A stretch of DNA of 64,000 bases from [Clostridium] polysaccharolyticum (GCF_900111595.1 NZ_FOHN01000002.1:176974-240973), one strand, 5' to 3'; counted from the stretch's first letter, positions 35,926-46,146 are shown. Translations and numbers: made by a program. Notes: generated from the letters alone by a model not told the origin.

Positions 35926-37977
35926 CTATATAAACAGCATTCCAACTTGATAAATGATAAATGCAGCCACATAAGCAGTTGCCATCTGAAATAAAATAGT
36001 TCTGAGTGTCCATTTCATAGATCCCATTTCCCGCCGTATTGCTCCAACTGCTGCAAAGCAAGGCATACACAATAAATTAAATGCCATATATGCATAGGCG
36101 CTTGCGCCATTAAATACATCTCTTATTTCAGGAAGTGCTTTCGAGCCATCTGAGATTCCTTCTATTATGGATTCATCTGTAATGCCACCAAATAACTGGC
36201 CAAAGGTTGAAACGATATTTTCTTTGGCAATCCATCCTGTGCAGATACCAACGGAAGCTCTCCAGTCGCTAAATCCTAATGGCACAAAAATAATTTTCAC
36301 CGCATTTCCAATGGACGCCAGAAAGCTGTCTTCCATTTCACACATTCCATTTATATTGAAATTAGAAAGTAACCAGATAAGAATAGTGGAGCCGAATATG
36401 ACAGTCCCAGCTTTAATCGCAAATCCTTTTATTTTCTCCCATCCATGTATCAGTACACTTCTAAGTGTAGGAATTCTATACTGTGGAAGTTCCATAATAA
36501 AAGTTGATGCTTCGCTCCTAAATACAAACTTATTGAGAAGCAAGGCACCTAATACTGCTACTACTAAACCAAGCATGTATATAGAAAACAGAATAAGAGT
36601 CTGATTATATCCCGAAAATAAAGTCGCTGCAAACATGCAATAAATTGGAACTTTTGCACCACATGACATGAATGGCGTAATCATCATAGTTATTTTACGA
36701 TCCTTATCGCTATCTAACGTACGGGATGCCATCAGGGCTGGAACGGAGCATCCAAATCCCATTAACAAAGGAATAAAGGATTTTCCAGATAAACCGAACC
36801 TGCGGAACAGACGATCCATAACAAAGGCGACTCTCGCCATGTATCCACTGTCTTCTAAAAAGGACAATAACAGGAACAGAACAAGAACCAATGGCAAGAA
36901 ACTGGCAACGGCACCCACACCTTCCAGAATTCCATCAATCACAAGTGACAGTATCCATTCTGATGCACCTGCATTGCTTAATAAGTTATTAAGGCCATCG
37001 GTAATTGCTCCCCAGCCTGTTTCTACAAGACTTTGAAGCCAGACACCCGGGCTTGGAAACTCTGGAATAAATAAAAAGTTTTCGCTAAAAGTGCAAGCAA
37101 ATATTAAATACATTACTAACGCAAAAATTGGCAACGCAAGAATACGGTTCGTCAATATCTTATCCAGCTTATCTGATCTGGTTTCTACATGATCATTATT
37201 CTTCTTTTTTACTGCATCTTTTATCACTTTTCCAATATACTGGTATCGCAGATCCGCCACCCTTGCTTCTGAATCCTCACATACTTCGTCTAATCTTGCA
37301 AGAATTTGAGATACTCTTGGTTTTTCCTGCTTAGTAAGTGTTTCTTGTACAATTTCGTCTCCTTCTACCAGCTTGATAGCCTTCCATTCTTTTTCATCAT
37401 CCGTTCCAGAAACAAGCATCTGCTTAATTGCTTCAATACTATTCTCTATGTCCTTATCAAATAGCTGCAATGGCTTTGGCCTATTATGGGCTTTTGCGGC
37501 CTCTGTTGCTGCTCCCATCAGTTCAGTAAGTCCCTTCCCATTTCTAGCCTGAATTGGAACAACTGGCACTCCGAATTTTTCACTTAACTTCCGAAAATCT
37601 ATTTTATCCCCTTTTGCTTCTACCTCATCCATCATATTAATGGCCACTACGGTTGGAATCTGGGTCTCCAGAATCTGAATGGTCAAATATAAATTTCGTT
37701 CCATACTAGTTCCATCCACAATATTGATTACAGCATCTTGACGCTCCTTCACTATGTAATCTCTTGCCACAATTTCTTCTGCTGAATATGGAGATAATGA
37801 ATAGGTACCTGGCAAATCCAGAATCGTTACATTTTTATCTTTTTTATATGTCCCATCCTTTTTATCTACCGTTACACCTGGCCAGTTTCCTACGTGCTGC
37901 TTAGAACCAGTCAGTTCATTAAATAGCGTCGTTTTCCCACAGTTAGGATTTCCCGCTAATGCTATTGTATATGCCAT
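35926..37977 (-). CDS. feoB: Ferrous iron transporter FeoB
   Basis: A 683-residue Fe(II) transporter. The N-terminal G domain has G1 GNPNCGKTTLFN, the WPGVTVDKK switch, G3 DLPGTYSL and NMMDE as G4. A helical GDI-like spacer follows, then a polytopic membrane part (from about 280) with two Gate-type regions and the MSCGAKVPIY motif that carries the conserved cysteine of the iron path. It is the last of feoA-feoA-feoB, 43 bp after the second feoA. A Fur-like pair of boxes flanks the operon promoter, as expected for an iron-uptake system in an anaerobe. Confidence 0.96.
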   Translation of the reverse strand: MAYTIALAGNPNCGKTTLFNELTGSKQHVGNWPGVTVDKKDGTYKKDKNVTILDLPGTYSLSPYSAEEIVARDYIVKERQDAVINIVDGTSMERNLYLTIQILETQIPTVVAINMMDEVEAKGDKIDFRKLSEKFGVPVVPIQARNGKGLTELMGAATEAAKAHNRPKPLQLFDKDIENSIEAIKQMLVSGTDDEKEWKAIKLVEGDEIVQETLTKQEKPRVSQILARLDEVCEDSEARVADLRYQYIGKVIKDAVKKKNNDHVETRSDKLDKILTNRILALPIFALVMYLIFACTFSENFLFIPEFPSPGVWLQSLVETGWGAITDGLNNLLSNAGASEWILSLVIDGILEGVGAVASFLPLVLVLFLLLSFLEDSGYMARVAFVMDRLFRRFGLSGKSFIPLLMGFGCSVPALMASRTLDSDKDRKITMMITPFMSCGAKVPIYCMFAATLFSGYNQTLILFSIYMLGLVVAVLGALLLNKFVFRSEASTFIMELPQYRIPTLRSVLIHGWEKIKGFAIKAGTVIFGSTILIWLLSNFNINGMCEMEDSFLASIGNAVKIIFVPLGFSDWRASVGICTGWIAKENIVSTFGQLFGGITDESIIEGISDGSKALPEIRDVFNGASAYAYMAFNLLCMPCFAAVGAIRREMGSMKWTLRTILFQMATAYVAAFIIYQVGMLFI

Positions 37978-38020
37978 AATTCCTCCTTCAGTTAGCTTTT
38001 GCTAACTCCATTCCAAAAAA

Positions 38021-38239
38021 TTAACGAAGCGATATCTGTCTTGCTTCAGCCTTTCTTAAGCTTAATTCGTACCCCCGAACATTCACTTCCACAGGATCTC
38101 CTAATGGTGCAATTTTAATTACTTTTATCGATACCCCAGGAGTAATGCCCATATCCATAATTCTTCTTCTAGTGGCTCCTTTCTCTCCAAGTGAAGCAAC
38201 AATTCCTTCTTGCCCTGGTTTCAAATCTTCTAAAGTCAT
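38021..38239 (-). CDS. feoA: FeoA-domain protein (second copy)
   Basis: A 72-residue SH3-like FeoA protein that assists FeoB. It has the family core 'GATRRRIMDMGITPG' and 'DPVEVNVRGYELSLRKAEA'. I chose the ATG at 38239 (MTLEDLKPGQ) because GGAGG at 38247-38251 is 7 nt upstream. The longer frame starting at 38272 overlaps the first feoA stop by ATGA but has no ribosome binding site, though termination-reinitiation there is possible. Confidence 0.93.
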   Translation of the reverse strand: MTLEDLKPGQEGIVASLGEKGATRRRIMDMGITPGVSIKVIKIAPLGDPVEVNVRGYELSLRKAEARQISLR

Positions 38240-38268
38240 CCCATATCCTCCAATCCTGAACTTTCCTG

Positions 38269-38481
38269 TCATGCTACTACAATCTTTGTAGCTAACCCTT
38301 TATTTAAAGCGATTCTTACTCCCTTTACCAACAGAATCAGACCACTCTGGTTTGAACCAAGTACCTGAACAGTTTCTCCTTTTAGAAACCCCAAATTGGT
38401 TAAATGTTTTTTCACTTCTTCTTTTCCTCTATAATCCACAATTGTTTTTTCTTCTCCAACGGTAACCATGGTTAATGGCAT
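38269..38481 (-). CDS. feoA: FeoA-domain protein (first copy)
   Basis: A 70-residue FeoA-like protein leading the operon. The core 'LTNLGFLKGETVQVLGSNQSG' and 'ALNKGLATKIVVA' fit the small SH3-fold family. Two FeoA-type proteins in front of one FeoB are common in Clostridia; they differ clearly in sequence, so this is not a recent duplication. AGAAAGAAGGAGATTTT precedes the ATG. Confidence 0.92.
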   Translation of the reverse strand: MPLTMVTVGEEKTIVDYRGKEEVKKHLTNLGFLKGETVQVLGSNQSGLILLVKGVRIALNKGLATKIVVA

Positions 38482-38506
38482 AAAATCTCCTTCTTTCTTC
38501 TATTAC

Positions 38507-38589
38507 TGAAACTGATTATCATTTTTATTAATGCAAATTATAAATCTTATTTTCATAATTGTCAATTTCTTAACTGATAATATTTCTCA
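38507..38589 (-). promoter_or_regulatory. feo promoter flanked by two Fur-like boxes
   Basis: On the minus strand a perfect TTGACA (38560-38565), a 17-nt spacer and a perfect TATAAT (38537-38542) form a consensus promoter. A Fur-like 7-1-7 site lies downstream (38507-38521, TGATAATCAGTTTCA on the minus strand, 12 of 14 positions) and a second one upstream (38575-38589, TGATAATATTTCTCA on the plus strand, 12 of 14). A Fur-family repressor bound with Fe(II) would shut the operon in iron-rich conditions. Confidence 0.7.
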
Positions 38590-38636
38590 TTTTTCAATTA
38601 AAAGCAATGCACCTGCAAGAATCTGCAAAGAAAAAC

Positions 38637-38667
38637 TCTCCCTAAGAACATAATTTTCTTAGGGAGA
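38637..38667 (-). terminator. Terminator of the PKS gene
   Basis: A perfect 12-bp stem, TCTCCCTAAGAA (38637-38648) with its complement (38656-38667), is followed on the minus strand by GTTTTTCTTT. It lies 23 bp after the PKS stop. Confidence 0.85.
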
Positions 38668-38689
38668 CACTGCCATTTGAAACTATATA

Positions 38690-41600
38690 TTATATGTTAT
38701 AATTTAATTCCATTAAAATATAATCCACTAATTTTGTAATGGTTGGATATTCAAAAAATACCGAAACGGTAAGGTTCATTTCTAAAAGCTGATTTACTGC
38801 AGCATTCATAGAGAAAATCATTAACGAATCCGCCCCTTGTTCACTCATTCCCTCATCTATGGAAAGCTGTCCCTTGTCAAAGCCCATGATTCTGCCAAAA
38901 ACATCTTGCAGCTGTCTGGATAGATATACCTTCCTCTCTGGTTCAGAAAGCTTATTAAGTTCTTCACGGATATTTCTCTGGTTCACCTTATCCTCATCAG
39001 GCTGCGATTCTCTTTTTCTTACTCCATCAATATCTGCAATCAAGTTACCTCTGCCTTTAGAATGTCTTACATATTGTACTGCCTTATTCCAGTCTATATA
39101 AGATAAAACCAGATTTTCATATGGCTGCTCAAAGAATTCATCAATCATTTTCTCTCCATGTTCTATATCCATCTCTAGTAACCCCATACGTTCCAGATTA
39201 CTGCTAACAGACTTATTGCCAGCAGCCAGTCCTGCTCCTTTCCAAGGTCCCCAGCAGAACGTATATCCTGGAATTCCTTGTTTTCTTAGGTAGGAAGCAA
39301 ATGTGTTTAAGAAATAATTGGCTGAACAATAATTGGCTTGTCCCATATTTCCAAGGACAGAGGCTAAGGAAGACAGCATCATAAAGAAATCTAACTGGGT
39401 GCTTTTTAATGCATTATACAAACAGATAGTACCTTGCACCTTAGGTTCTAATACTTCCAGAAAGGTATTCCAGTCCATTTCTGCCAGCATTTTATCCTTA
39501 ATCACTCCTGCAGTATGTATCACTCCTCCAATTTTGCAGCCCCTTTCTTTTGCTGATGCAACTACATTTTGAATATATTCTGAGTCACAGACATCACCCT
39601 GTTCTATCAGCACTTCCACACCCTGCCTTCTAAAATTATCAATTCTCTCTTCTATCTTTTTATCTGGCTGATGTCTTGCCAGCAGAATTAAATGTTTCGC
39701 ACCCTTTCTCACTAATCTTTCCGCATACACCATTCCAAGTGCCCCTACACCACCTGTAATCAGGTAAGAAACATCCTCTCTTATAACAACTGGTTTTTCC
39801 TTAGATGAATGCAGCTTATTAAACTCTTTATGATTAACAATACGTGCAACATACCGTTGCTTTTCCCGTATTACCGCCTCTTCTTCATCCGTCCCTAGCA
39901 ATGTTTTCAGAAAATCTTCATATTCCAAGGCACCATCATCTATGTCTACGATACCTCCATAAATTTCAGGACACTCCATACTGATTGCCTTGGCTAATCC
40001 CCAAATCATTGCCCCTGATAAATTTATTTCTTCTGCATTTTTTAAACTTTGCACATTCTTCGTTACCAGTCTTAACTTGGTGTTTTTCAGATATCCTTCT
40101 TTCGTTACCACAGATACTACATGGAATAAAGATTTCACATCAGCGTAGCTTACTTGTACCTCAGCTCCTTCTACATCATTTACCTGTTCGTTAAAGTAAA
40201 TAATCTGAAATCCCGTATTCTCCCCTTTATTCGAAATAGTTTTGAAAAGCTGGGACCAGTCCGCTTTCTCCTCTGAACGTATTACAAATCTCTTTTGGGT
40301 TACCTGCTGGTATGCTTCCCCCTCTAATACTTCTACTATATCAGCACCATAACCTTCTAATTTTTTGGACAATCTCTGTAAAGACTCTTCCTTCCGCACA
40401 AATATTAAAGTTTTAATGTCTTTCATATCCGCTCTAGGTTCCACATACTCATTTACGTTCTTCCACTCCATATGATAATACTGCTTGTCCAGAGTTTCCA
40501 TTTCCCGAAGAAGGCGCTTTGAGCTGGTCAATTTAATTAGCATTTTATCAATCTGCATTACAAGCTCTCCTGCCTCGTTATAGACCTCTATATCCACATA
40601 AATTACCTTATTCCTGATTTCAGACTTTGTATGGCACCAAAGCCTGTTTGCTTCTTTATAATAGAATGTCAGTTTTTCAATATAATATGGAATTATAGTT
40701 TTGTTCACAGATTCCTTCTTGGAAGTTTCCAGAAGCTCGTCAAGAATTAAGGCTAGTCCAGACTGGAATATAGAATCAATCACTCCAGGATACAATATAT
40801 AATCCTTGTATTTAGGCACGTCAGTAAATGGTTCTAACAGGCAAATGCATTCATTTTTTTCTTTATGGATTTTCTTAATGCACCGGAATCCATCTCCTAA
40901 CCAGAATCCCGTACTGCGCATATAATCATAAATGGTTTCTTCTACGTTTTCTTCAAATGAAAGTTTATCAAACTTACTAGGATCTATCCGAGAATCACTC
41001 GTTTTGCTTGTTTCAAATACGGATGCTTTTCCTTGTGCATGTAAAAGCCATTTGCCGTTCCGATTCTGGTAATCACGGCTAGACACCTTAAATGGTGCCT
41101 CTTTCTGACCTTTTTCTAAATAAATCTGTACCTGTCTTTCCTCTTCTCCCTTTGCCGCTAATGGTGCACGGAACTCCACATGTTCTAATAAACAGCTTTC
41201 ACTCTGAGTCATATCTTTCACGGCAGACAATAACATTGATGTATGAGCAGCTGCTGGAGAAATGCTTACATCAAAAATAATATGTTCACTCATAAAATAA
41301 GGTTCTTTTATAGAGAATCTGCTTTGATATAGCACTGCCTCTTTTTCCATTGGCACATCTATCCTCTGGCCTAGAACAGGATGATAATCCTCTCCACCAG
41401 TGGAAGGGGCATGATATTGTGTACTGCGGTCGTATTTTAATTCCATCCAGTATTTCTTTTTATTATATGGATAGTTCGGAAGAGTAACTTTCTTCCAGTT
41501 TTCCTTTCCTGCAAAAAGCAGGTTGTTCCAATTAATATTTACACCTGAACTATATACTGCTGCAATCTGAAGCGGAAGAAACTCTTTCTCTTCCTTTTTG

Positions 41601-44600
41601 ACACTTAAGGTTGCTGCAATTACCTGACTGGATCCAAATGTCAGACTGGCTAATGCTGCTAGCACTCTGTTTGCACCAACCTCTAGAAACAGATACTGCT
41701 TTTTCGTGTCAACACTAGTTAATGCACCATAAAAATTAACTTCTGCACGAATATGGTCCGTCCAGTAATCTGCGTCTAAAATTTGTCCATTTTCTATTTC
41801 CTTGCCATATAATGCGGATACAAATTTTACTTTTGCCTCATGAAACCTGACTGCTTTGGCTACGTTATAGAAATCCTTAAGAACTGGCTCCATCAGCATA
41901 GAATGGAAAGCATGGGAGACCGCTAGTTCTTTTGTACGGCAACCTCTTTTTACTGCCTTTTCCATAACCTCTTCTACATCCTGTGCCACACCAGATATTA
42001 CATGGTTTTCCTGAGCATTTTTTGCGGCAATGCAGACAGTATTCTCATATCCTTTTAATAATTCTATCACCGTTTCTTCCGATGCAAAAATGATTGCCAT
42101 TTTCCCATATCCTGGTGCCATATCCATCAAACGCCCTCTTGCCGATACCAGTTTCACGGCATCTTCAAGGCTCATTATTCCAGCTGTTACTGCTGCTGCA
42201 TATTCCCCAATGCTATGCCCCATAACAAGCTCTGGTCTTACTCCGATTTCATCCCACATCTGACTTAGTGCATATTCAATCGAAAAAATCAGCGGTTGTG
42301 CATATACAGTACGCCCAACCTGTTCTTCCTGACTGTTTATTCCGTAAACCAGTTCCAATATTGATTTTAACAGGTACAGCTGAAAGAGTCTATCGCACTC
42401 ATCCATAGCTGTCCTAAACACGGCATTGGTCTCATACAGCAGTTTGCCCATATCCACATATTGAGACCCCTGTCCTGTATACAGGAATGCCACTTTTCTA
42501 TCTTTTTGAAGATTATTATTTACATTACAGCTAACACCATTAGCATATCCATCTTCCATATATGCTTTTATCCGTTCTAATAAGCTTGCCCTGCTGCTTC
42601 CACAAACCAGAAAACGGTAAGCTAAATCTGTTCTTGTGCAGTTTGCAGTGTAAATAATATCTGCCACCTGATCCTCTGAGGCTTCTGATAGCAGCTTGTA
42701 ATAAGCTCTAATCAAGGCATTTAAAGATTCCACACTTTGTGCTGTAATTTTCAGAATATAATCTATGCCTTTACGCACTTTAAAACTATTGGTTTCTTCT
42801 TTCTCTTTATATTCTTCTAGAATCACATGTGCGTTAGAACCACCAAATCCAAACCCGTTTATTGCTGCCATTCTAGGTTCTTCTTTTTCTTCCCATTGTG
42901 TATTCTCTGCAACTACTTCTAAATTATAACTTTCCCATTTGATAAAAGGATTTGGCTCATGAAAATGCAGATTTCCTGGAATCAGATGATGCTTCATTGC
43001 CAACAGAACTTTAATAATAGAAGCCGTTCCCGCCGCAGACTCTAAATGTCCAATATTAGATTTTACAGAACCGATTTTCAATGCATTTTCAGTTGTTCTT
43101 CCTGTTCCATATGTAGCTCCTACTGCATTAACTTCAATAGGATCTCCTAACTTGGTTCCCGTTCCATGCATTTCAACAAAGTCTATCTGATTTGCTCTAA
43201 TTCCCGCACTTTTCATCGTTTTCTCGATAAGCTTCTCTTGAGCTTCTCCATTTGGTGCCGTTAATCCATTGCTTTTTCCATCTTGATTAATCCCCGTAGC
43301 ACGGACAACTGCCAATATCTCATTTTTATCACGAATCGCATCTGAGAGTCTTTTTAATAAGATAACTCCACAGCCTTCACCTCTGGCATAACCATTCGCT
43401 GCAGCATCAAATGACTTACAATATCCGTCTGGACAGGTTGCCTGTAACTTTGAAAACCCTATCCCTGTTGTGGGGGATTCTATCAGATTTACGCCTGCCA
43501 CTACCTGCATATCTGCCTCACCAGTTTTTAATGCATTACAAGCAAAATGTAATGCAGTCAAAGCTGAGGAACATGCAGTATCTACAGATGCACACGGTCC
43601 TTCAAATCCAAAAGTATAAGAAATCCTGCCACATGCAGTGCTCCAGCTGCATCCTGTAAGAGAATATGGATTAATGGTATTTAAATCACCCGACTGCGTC
43701 TGTGACATATAATATTCATTATTGCAGATTCCAACATATACCCCTGTATTACTGCCATTATACTCTTCTATGTTCATATTTGCATTCTCAAAAGCTTCCC
43801 AGGTTACTTCTAAGAGAATTCGCTGCTGTGGATCTAATGCATTGGCTTCTTTTGGAGATATATTAAAAAACCTCGCATCGAATTCTCTAATATCCTGATT
43901 AAGATATCCTCCTTTTTTATTGCAAGCCTTTCCTGGAGTCTCTCTGTCTTTATCAAAGTATTTCTCCACGTCCCATCTTTCTTTTGGCACTGTTGAAATT
44001 CCATCCTTGCCACTGACAAGCAAATCCCAGAACTGATCAATAGAATTTGCACCTCCTGGAAAACGGCATCCCATTCCTACAATAGCAATCTTTTCGCCTT
44101 TTATAGCATCTGTTTTCTTTTTTTTATGCTCTGGAATATATTCTTCCCTCTGTAAATCGTTTATATGATTTGCGATTTTCGCAATTGTAAAATAAGTAAA
44201 AATATCTCCTGCACTCATATTTACTTGGAAGCATTCATTTAAAGCTGCAATATAAGATGGAATATTAATTGATACAACACCATATTCAAATACTGGTGCA
44301 TTCAGATCTGTAACTTTCACTTGAAAACTGCTTTCAATATACTTTACTATTTTTTCTTCTATTGCCTGCCGTGAATACATCCTTTTTACTGTTTTTTTCA
44401 ACCTTATGTCACTCTCCTTAAACGTACCTAAGTTGTATAGCTCTGTCAACTTTCTGCGAAAGGCTTTTCCACTCCCTGTCCTTGGAATCTGCGTAACAGG
44501 AATTACTTCGCTGATTGTTATTCCAATTTGCTCAAATACAACGGTATAAATTTGCTTTTTTAACGCATGTAACTTTCGCTTCTCCCACTCCGAATCTAAA

Positions 44601-46078
44601 ACTTTGTCCGATTTTATAAATGCAATTACCTTTTCGCTTTCGTTTCTCTGTTGTACTCCATTGCAGACAACGCATTGGGTATATGCGGTCCCCCTCAGCA
44701 CAGTCTGAATCAGATTTTCAATTATAACACAAGCAATCTTTTTTCCATTGCTTATGACAAGCTCCTTTTCTCTCCCTCCAAGAATCAGATGATTTTGATA
44801 AACAAAACCTATATCCCCTGTGTTAAGCCATGTTCCTTCCTTAAAAACCCGATTGGTTTCTTCTGTATTTTTATAATATCCTTTTGTAATACTAGGTCCA
44901 CACACATAAACATACCCGATTGCCCCTTCTGGAAGTTCACGGAATAATTCATCTCGAATGCTGACTTTTACATTCTCTAAAACAGTTCCCCCTTCTACTA
45001 ATTCTGTCTCTTGCTGTGGATTTCTTATTGTTTCCTGAAAGTATACTTTCTCACCAATTGCCGTAGTTCCCTTATTTAGCTGAAAACGCTTCATTATGTT
45101 ACCTGCCTCCACAGTAGATACACACACGGTTCCTTCAGACAGGCCATACATTGGAATTATTTTCTCAATATCAAAACCATATTGTCGTGTAAATGAACAG
45201 AATTCCTCACATAGTTCATAATGTAAAACCTCTCCCCCCAAAATCAGATTCTTAACACTTCTAAAATCCCAAAAGCAGTTTTTCTCTCCTTTTCGATAGA
45301 TATTAATAAAATGTTTTAATGCAAACGGCAAGGATGCTACAAATGTTGCATGAAATTCTGTTATCATATCTGCCCACACAAGCGGCTTATTCATATACAG
45401 TCTGGTGGAAATAAGACACTGCTCAGCCCGAGCCATAATTGGAGCAAAATGGAACGCAACCAGTCCAAAACAGTGTGTTAATGGTGAAAGAGACAGAAAC
45501 CTGTCATGTCCGTCAGCCTGATAATGCTTTATAATATCGTATGTATTCACTATTACATTAGTGCCTGTAATGACAGCTCCTCTTGGCTTACTGGTTGTTC
45601 CAGAAGAATACTGCACATACAAAATATCATCTTCGCAATAGTCTATTTCTTCCGTATATTCCCTACATTCATGAATTCTCTTTAAATACCAGGACATATC
45701 AATTTTTTTCTTCTCTGGCTCTGTTTGAAGTTCCTGATCCGTAAGAATCATAGGGTCTTTTAAGGATTTTTTAATATAGCCTAACATATTATCGTTACAG
45801 ATTTCTTTACTGATATCGAGAGGAACAGCAATATATCCACCTAGGATACAAGCCCACAAAGAATACAAAAAACACTCATTATCTTCACACAAAATAATGG
45901 CTTCTGTTCCTTTTTTTAGTCCTCTTTTCGCAAGTTCTTCCTTTATGCAGCCACTTCTGTTCCATAAATCATGGTAGGTAATCCTTTTCTTTTGTTCATC
46001 TGCTGTAACCAATGTGATTCCTTTCTGTGTCATGGAAAGTTCTTTTAGCACTTCTACTAAATTCTTACGTTGTTCCAT
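38690..46078 (-). CDS. Type I polyketide synthase with adenylation loading domain
   Basis: A 2462-residue single-module megasynthase. Order: acyl-adenylating domain about 1-555 (YSSGTTSKPRG, YGLSEG, NTGDIG, Lys near 538 in RTGSGKAF); carrier domain about 565-645 with Ser near 603 in an unusual GVVSIN context; ketosynthase about 662-1090 with Cys836 (VDTACSSA), His971 and His1011; acyltransferase about 1195-1480 with Ser1289 (GHSIGE) and HAFH (1389-1392), indicating malonyl-CoA; dehydratase about 1565-1850 with His1599 and the Asp1768/Gln1772 pair; ketoreductase about 1870-2290 with TGGVGALG and Tyr2250; carrier about 2370-2460 with Ser2418 (GADSL). No enoylreductase or thioesterase. It should load a fatty or other carboxylic acid, extend it and leave a 3-hydroxy or alpha,beta-unsaturated product. 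Monocistronic. Confidence 0.95.
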   Translation of the reverse strand: MEQRKNLVEVLKELSMTQKGITLVTADEQKKRITYHDLWNRSGCIKEELAKRGLKKGTEAIILCEDNECFLYSLWACILGGYIAVPLDISKEICNDNMLGYIKKSLKDPMILTDQELQTEPEKKKIDMSWYLKRIHECREYTEEIDYCEDDILYVQYSSGTTSKPRGAVITGTNVIVNTYDIIKHYQADGHDRFLSLSPLTHCFGLVAFHFAPIMARAEQCLISTRLYMNKPLVWADMITEFHATFVASLPFALKHFINIYRKGEKNCFWDFRSVKNLILGGEVLHYELCEEFCSFTRQYGFDIEKIIPMYGLSEGTVCVSTVEAGNIMKRFQLNKGTTAIGEKVYFQETIRNPQQETELVEGGTVLENVKVSIRDELFRELPEGAIGYVYVCGPSITKGYYKNTEETNRVFKEGTWLNTGDIGFVYQNHLILGGREKELVISNGKKIACVIIENLIQTVLRGTAYTQCVVCNGVQQRNESEKVIAFIKSDKVLDSEWEKRKLHALKKQIYTVVFEQIGITISEVIPVTQIPRTGSGKAFRRKLTELYNLGTFKESDIRLKKTVKRMYSRQAIEEKIVKYIESSFQVKVTDLNAPVFEYGVVSINIPSYIAALNECFQVNMSAGDIFTYFTIAKIANHINDLQREEYIPEHKKKKTDAIKGEKIAIVGMGCRFPGGANSIDQFWDLLVSGKDGISTVPKERWDVEKYFDKDRETPGKACNKKGGYLNQDIREFDARFFNISPKEANALDPQQRILLEVTWEAFENANMNIEEYNGSNTGVYVGICNNEYYMSQTQSGDLNTINPYSLTGCSWSTACGRISYTFGFEGPCASVDTACSSALTALHFACNALKTGEADMQVVAGVNLIESPTTGIGFSKLQATCPDGYCKSFDAAANGYARGEGCGVILLKRLSDAIRDKNEILAVVRATGINQDGKSNGLTAPNGEAQEKLIEKTMKSAGIRANQIDFVEMHGTGTKLGDPIEVNAVGATYGTGRTTENALKIGSVKSNIGHLESAAGTASIIKVLLAMKHHLIPGNLHFHEPNPFIKWESYNLEVVAENTQWEEKEEPRMAAINGFGFGGSNAHVILEEYKEKEETNSFKVRKGIDYILKITAQSVESLNALIRAYYKLLSEASEDQVADIIYTANCTRTDLAYRFLVCGSSRASLLERIKAYMEDGYANGVSCNVNNNLQKDRKVAFLYTGQGSQYVDMGKLLYETNAVFRTAMDECDRLFQLYLLKSILELVYGINSQEEQVGRTVYAQPLIFSIEYALSQMWDEIGVRPELVMGHSIGEYAAAVTAGIMSLEDAVKLVSARGRLMDMAPGYGKMAIIFASEETVIELLKGYENTVCIAAKNAQENHVISGVAQDVEEVMEKAVKRGCRTKELAVSHAFHSMLMEPVLKDFYNVAKAVRFHEAKVKFVSALYGKEIENGQILDADYWTDHIRAEVNFYGALTSVDTKKQYLFLEVGANRVLAALASLTFGSSQVIAATLSVKKEEKEFLPLQIAAVYSSGVNINWNNLLFAGKENWKKVTLPNYPYNKKKYWMELKYDRSTQYHAPSTGGEDYHPVLGQRIDVPMEKEAVLYQSRFSIKEPYFMSEHIIFDVSISPAAAHTSMLLSAVKDMTQSESCLLEHVEFRAPLAAKGEEERQVQIYLEKGQKEAPFKVSSRDYQNRNGKWLLHAQGKASVFETSKTSDSRIDPSKFDKLSFEENVEETIYDYMRSTGFWLGDGFRCIKKIHKEKNECICLLEPFTDVPKYKDYILYPGVIDSIFQSGLALILDELLETSKKESVNKTIIPYYIEKLTFYYKEANRLWCHTKSEIRNKVIYVDIEVYNEAGELVMQIDKMLIKLTSSKRLLREMETLDKQYYHMEWKNVNEYVEPRADMKDIKTLIFVRKEESLQRLSKKLEGYGADIVEVLEGEAYQQVTQKRFVIRSEEKADWSQLFKTISNKGENTGFQIIYFNEQVNDVEGAEVQVSYADVKSLFHVVSVVTKEGYLKNTKLRLVTKNVQSLKNAEEINLSGAMIWGLAKAISMECPEIYGGIVDIDDGALEYEDFLKTLLGTDEEEAVIREKQRYVARIVNHKEFNKLHSSKEKPVVIREDVSYLITGGVGALGMVYAERLVRKGAKHLILLARHQPDKKIEERIDNFRRQGVEVLIEQGDVCDSEYIQNVVASAKERGCKIGGVIHTAGVIKDKMLAEMDWNTFLEVLEPKVQGTICLYNALKSTQLDFFMMLSSLASVLGNMGQANYCSANYFLNTFASYLRKQGIPGYTFCWGPWKGAGLAAGNKSVSSNLERMGLLEMDIEHGEKMIDEFFEQPYENLVLSYIDWNKAVQYVRHSKGRGNLIADIDGVRKRESQPDEDKVNQRNIREELNKLSEPERKVYLSRQLQDVFGRIMGFDKGQLSIDEGMSEQGADSLMIFSMNAAVNQLLEMNLTVSVFFEYPTITKLVDYILMELNYNI

Positions 46079-46116
46079 AAACTTTGCCCCCTAAGTTGTA
46101 TTTCGTATACAAACTA

Positions 46117-46146
46117 ATATTATTGAATTTTCACTAAAATTGTCAA
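46117..46146 (-). promoter_or_regulatory. PKS promoter with inverted repeat in the spacer
   Basis: On the minus strand TTGACA (46141-46146) and TAATAT (46117-46122) are 18 nt apart. The spacer holds AATTTT-N4-AAAATT (46126-46141), an inverted repeat where a repressor could sit. Confidence 0.6.

Noticed and set aside
38240..38272. Longer N-terminus for the second FeoA
   Set aside because: The ATGA overlap is tempting, but there is no ribosome binding site there and GGAGG supports the inner ATG that gives a normal-length FeoA.
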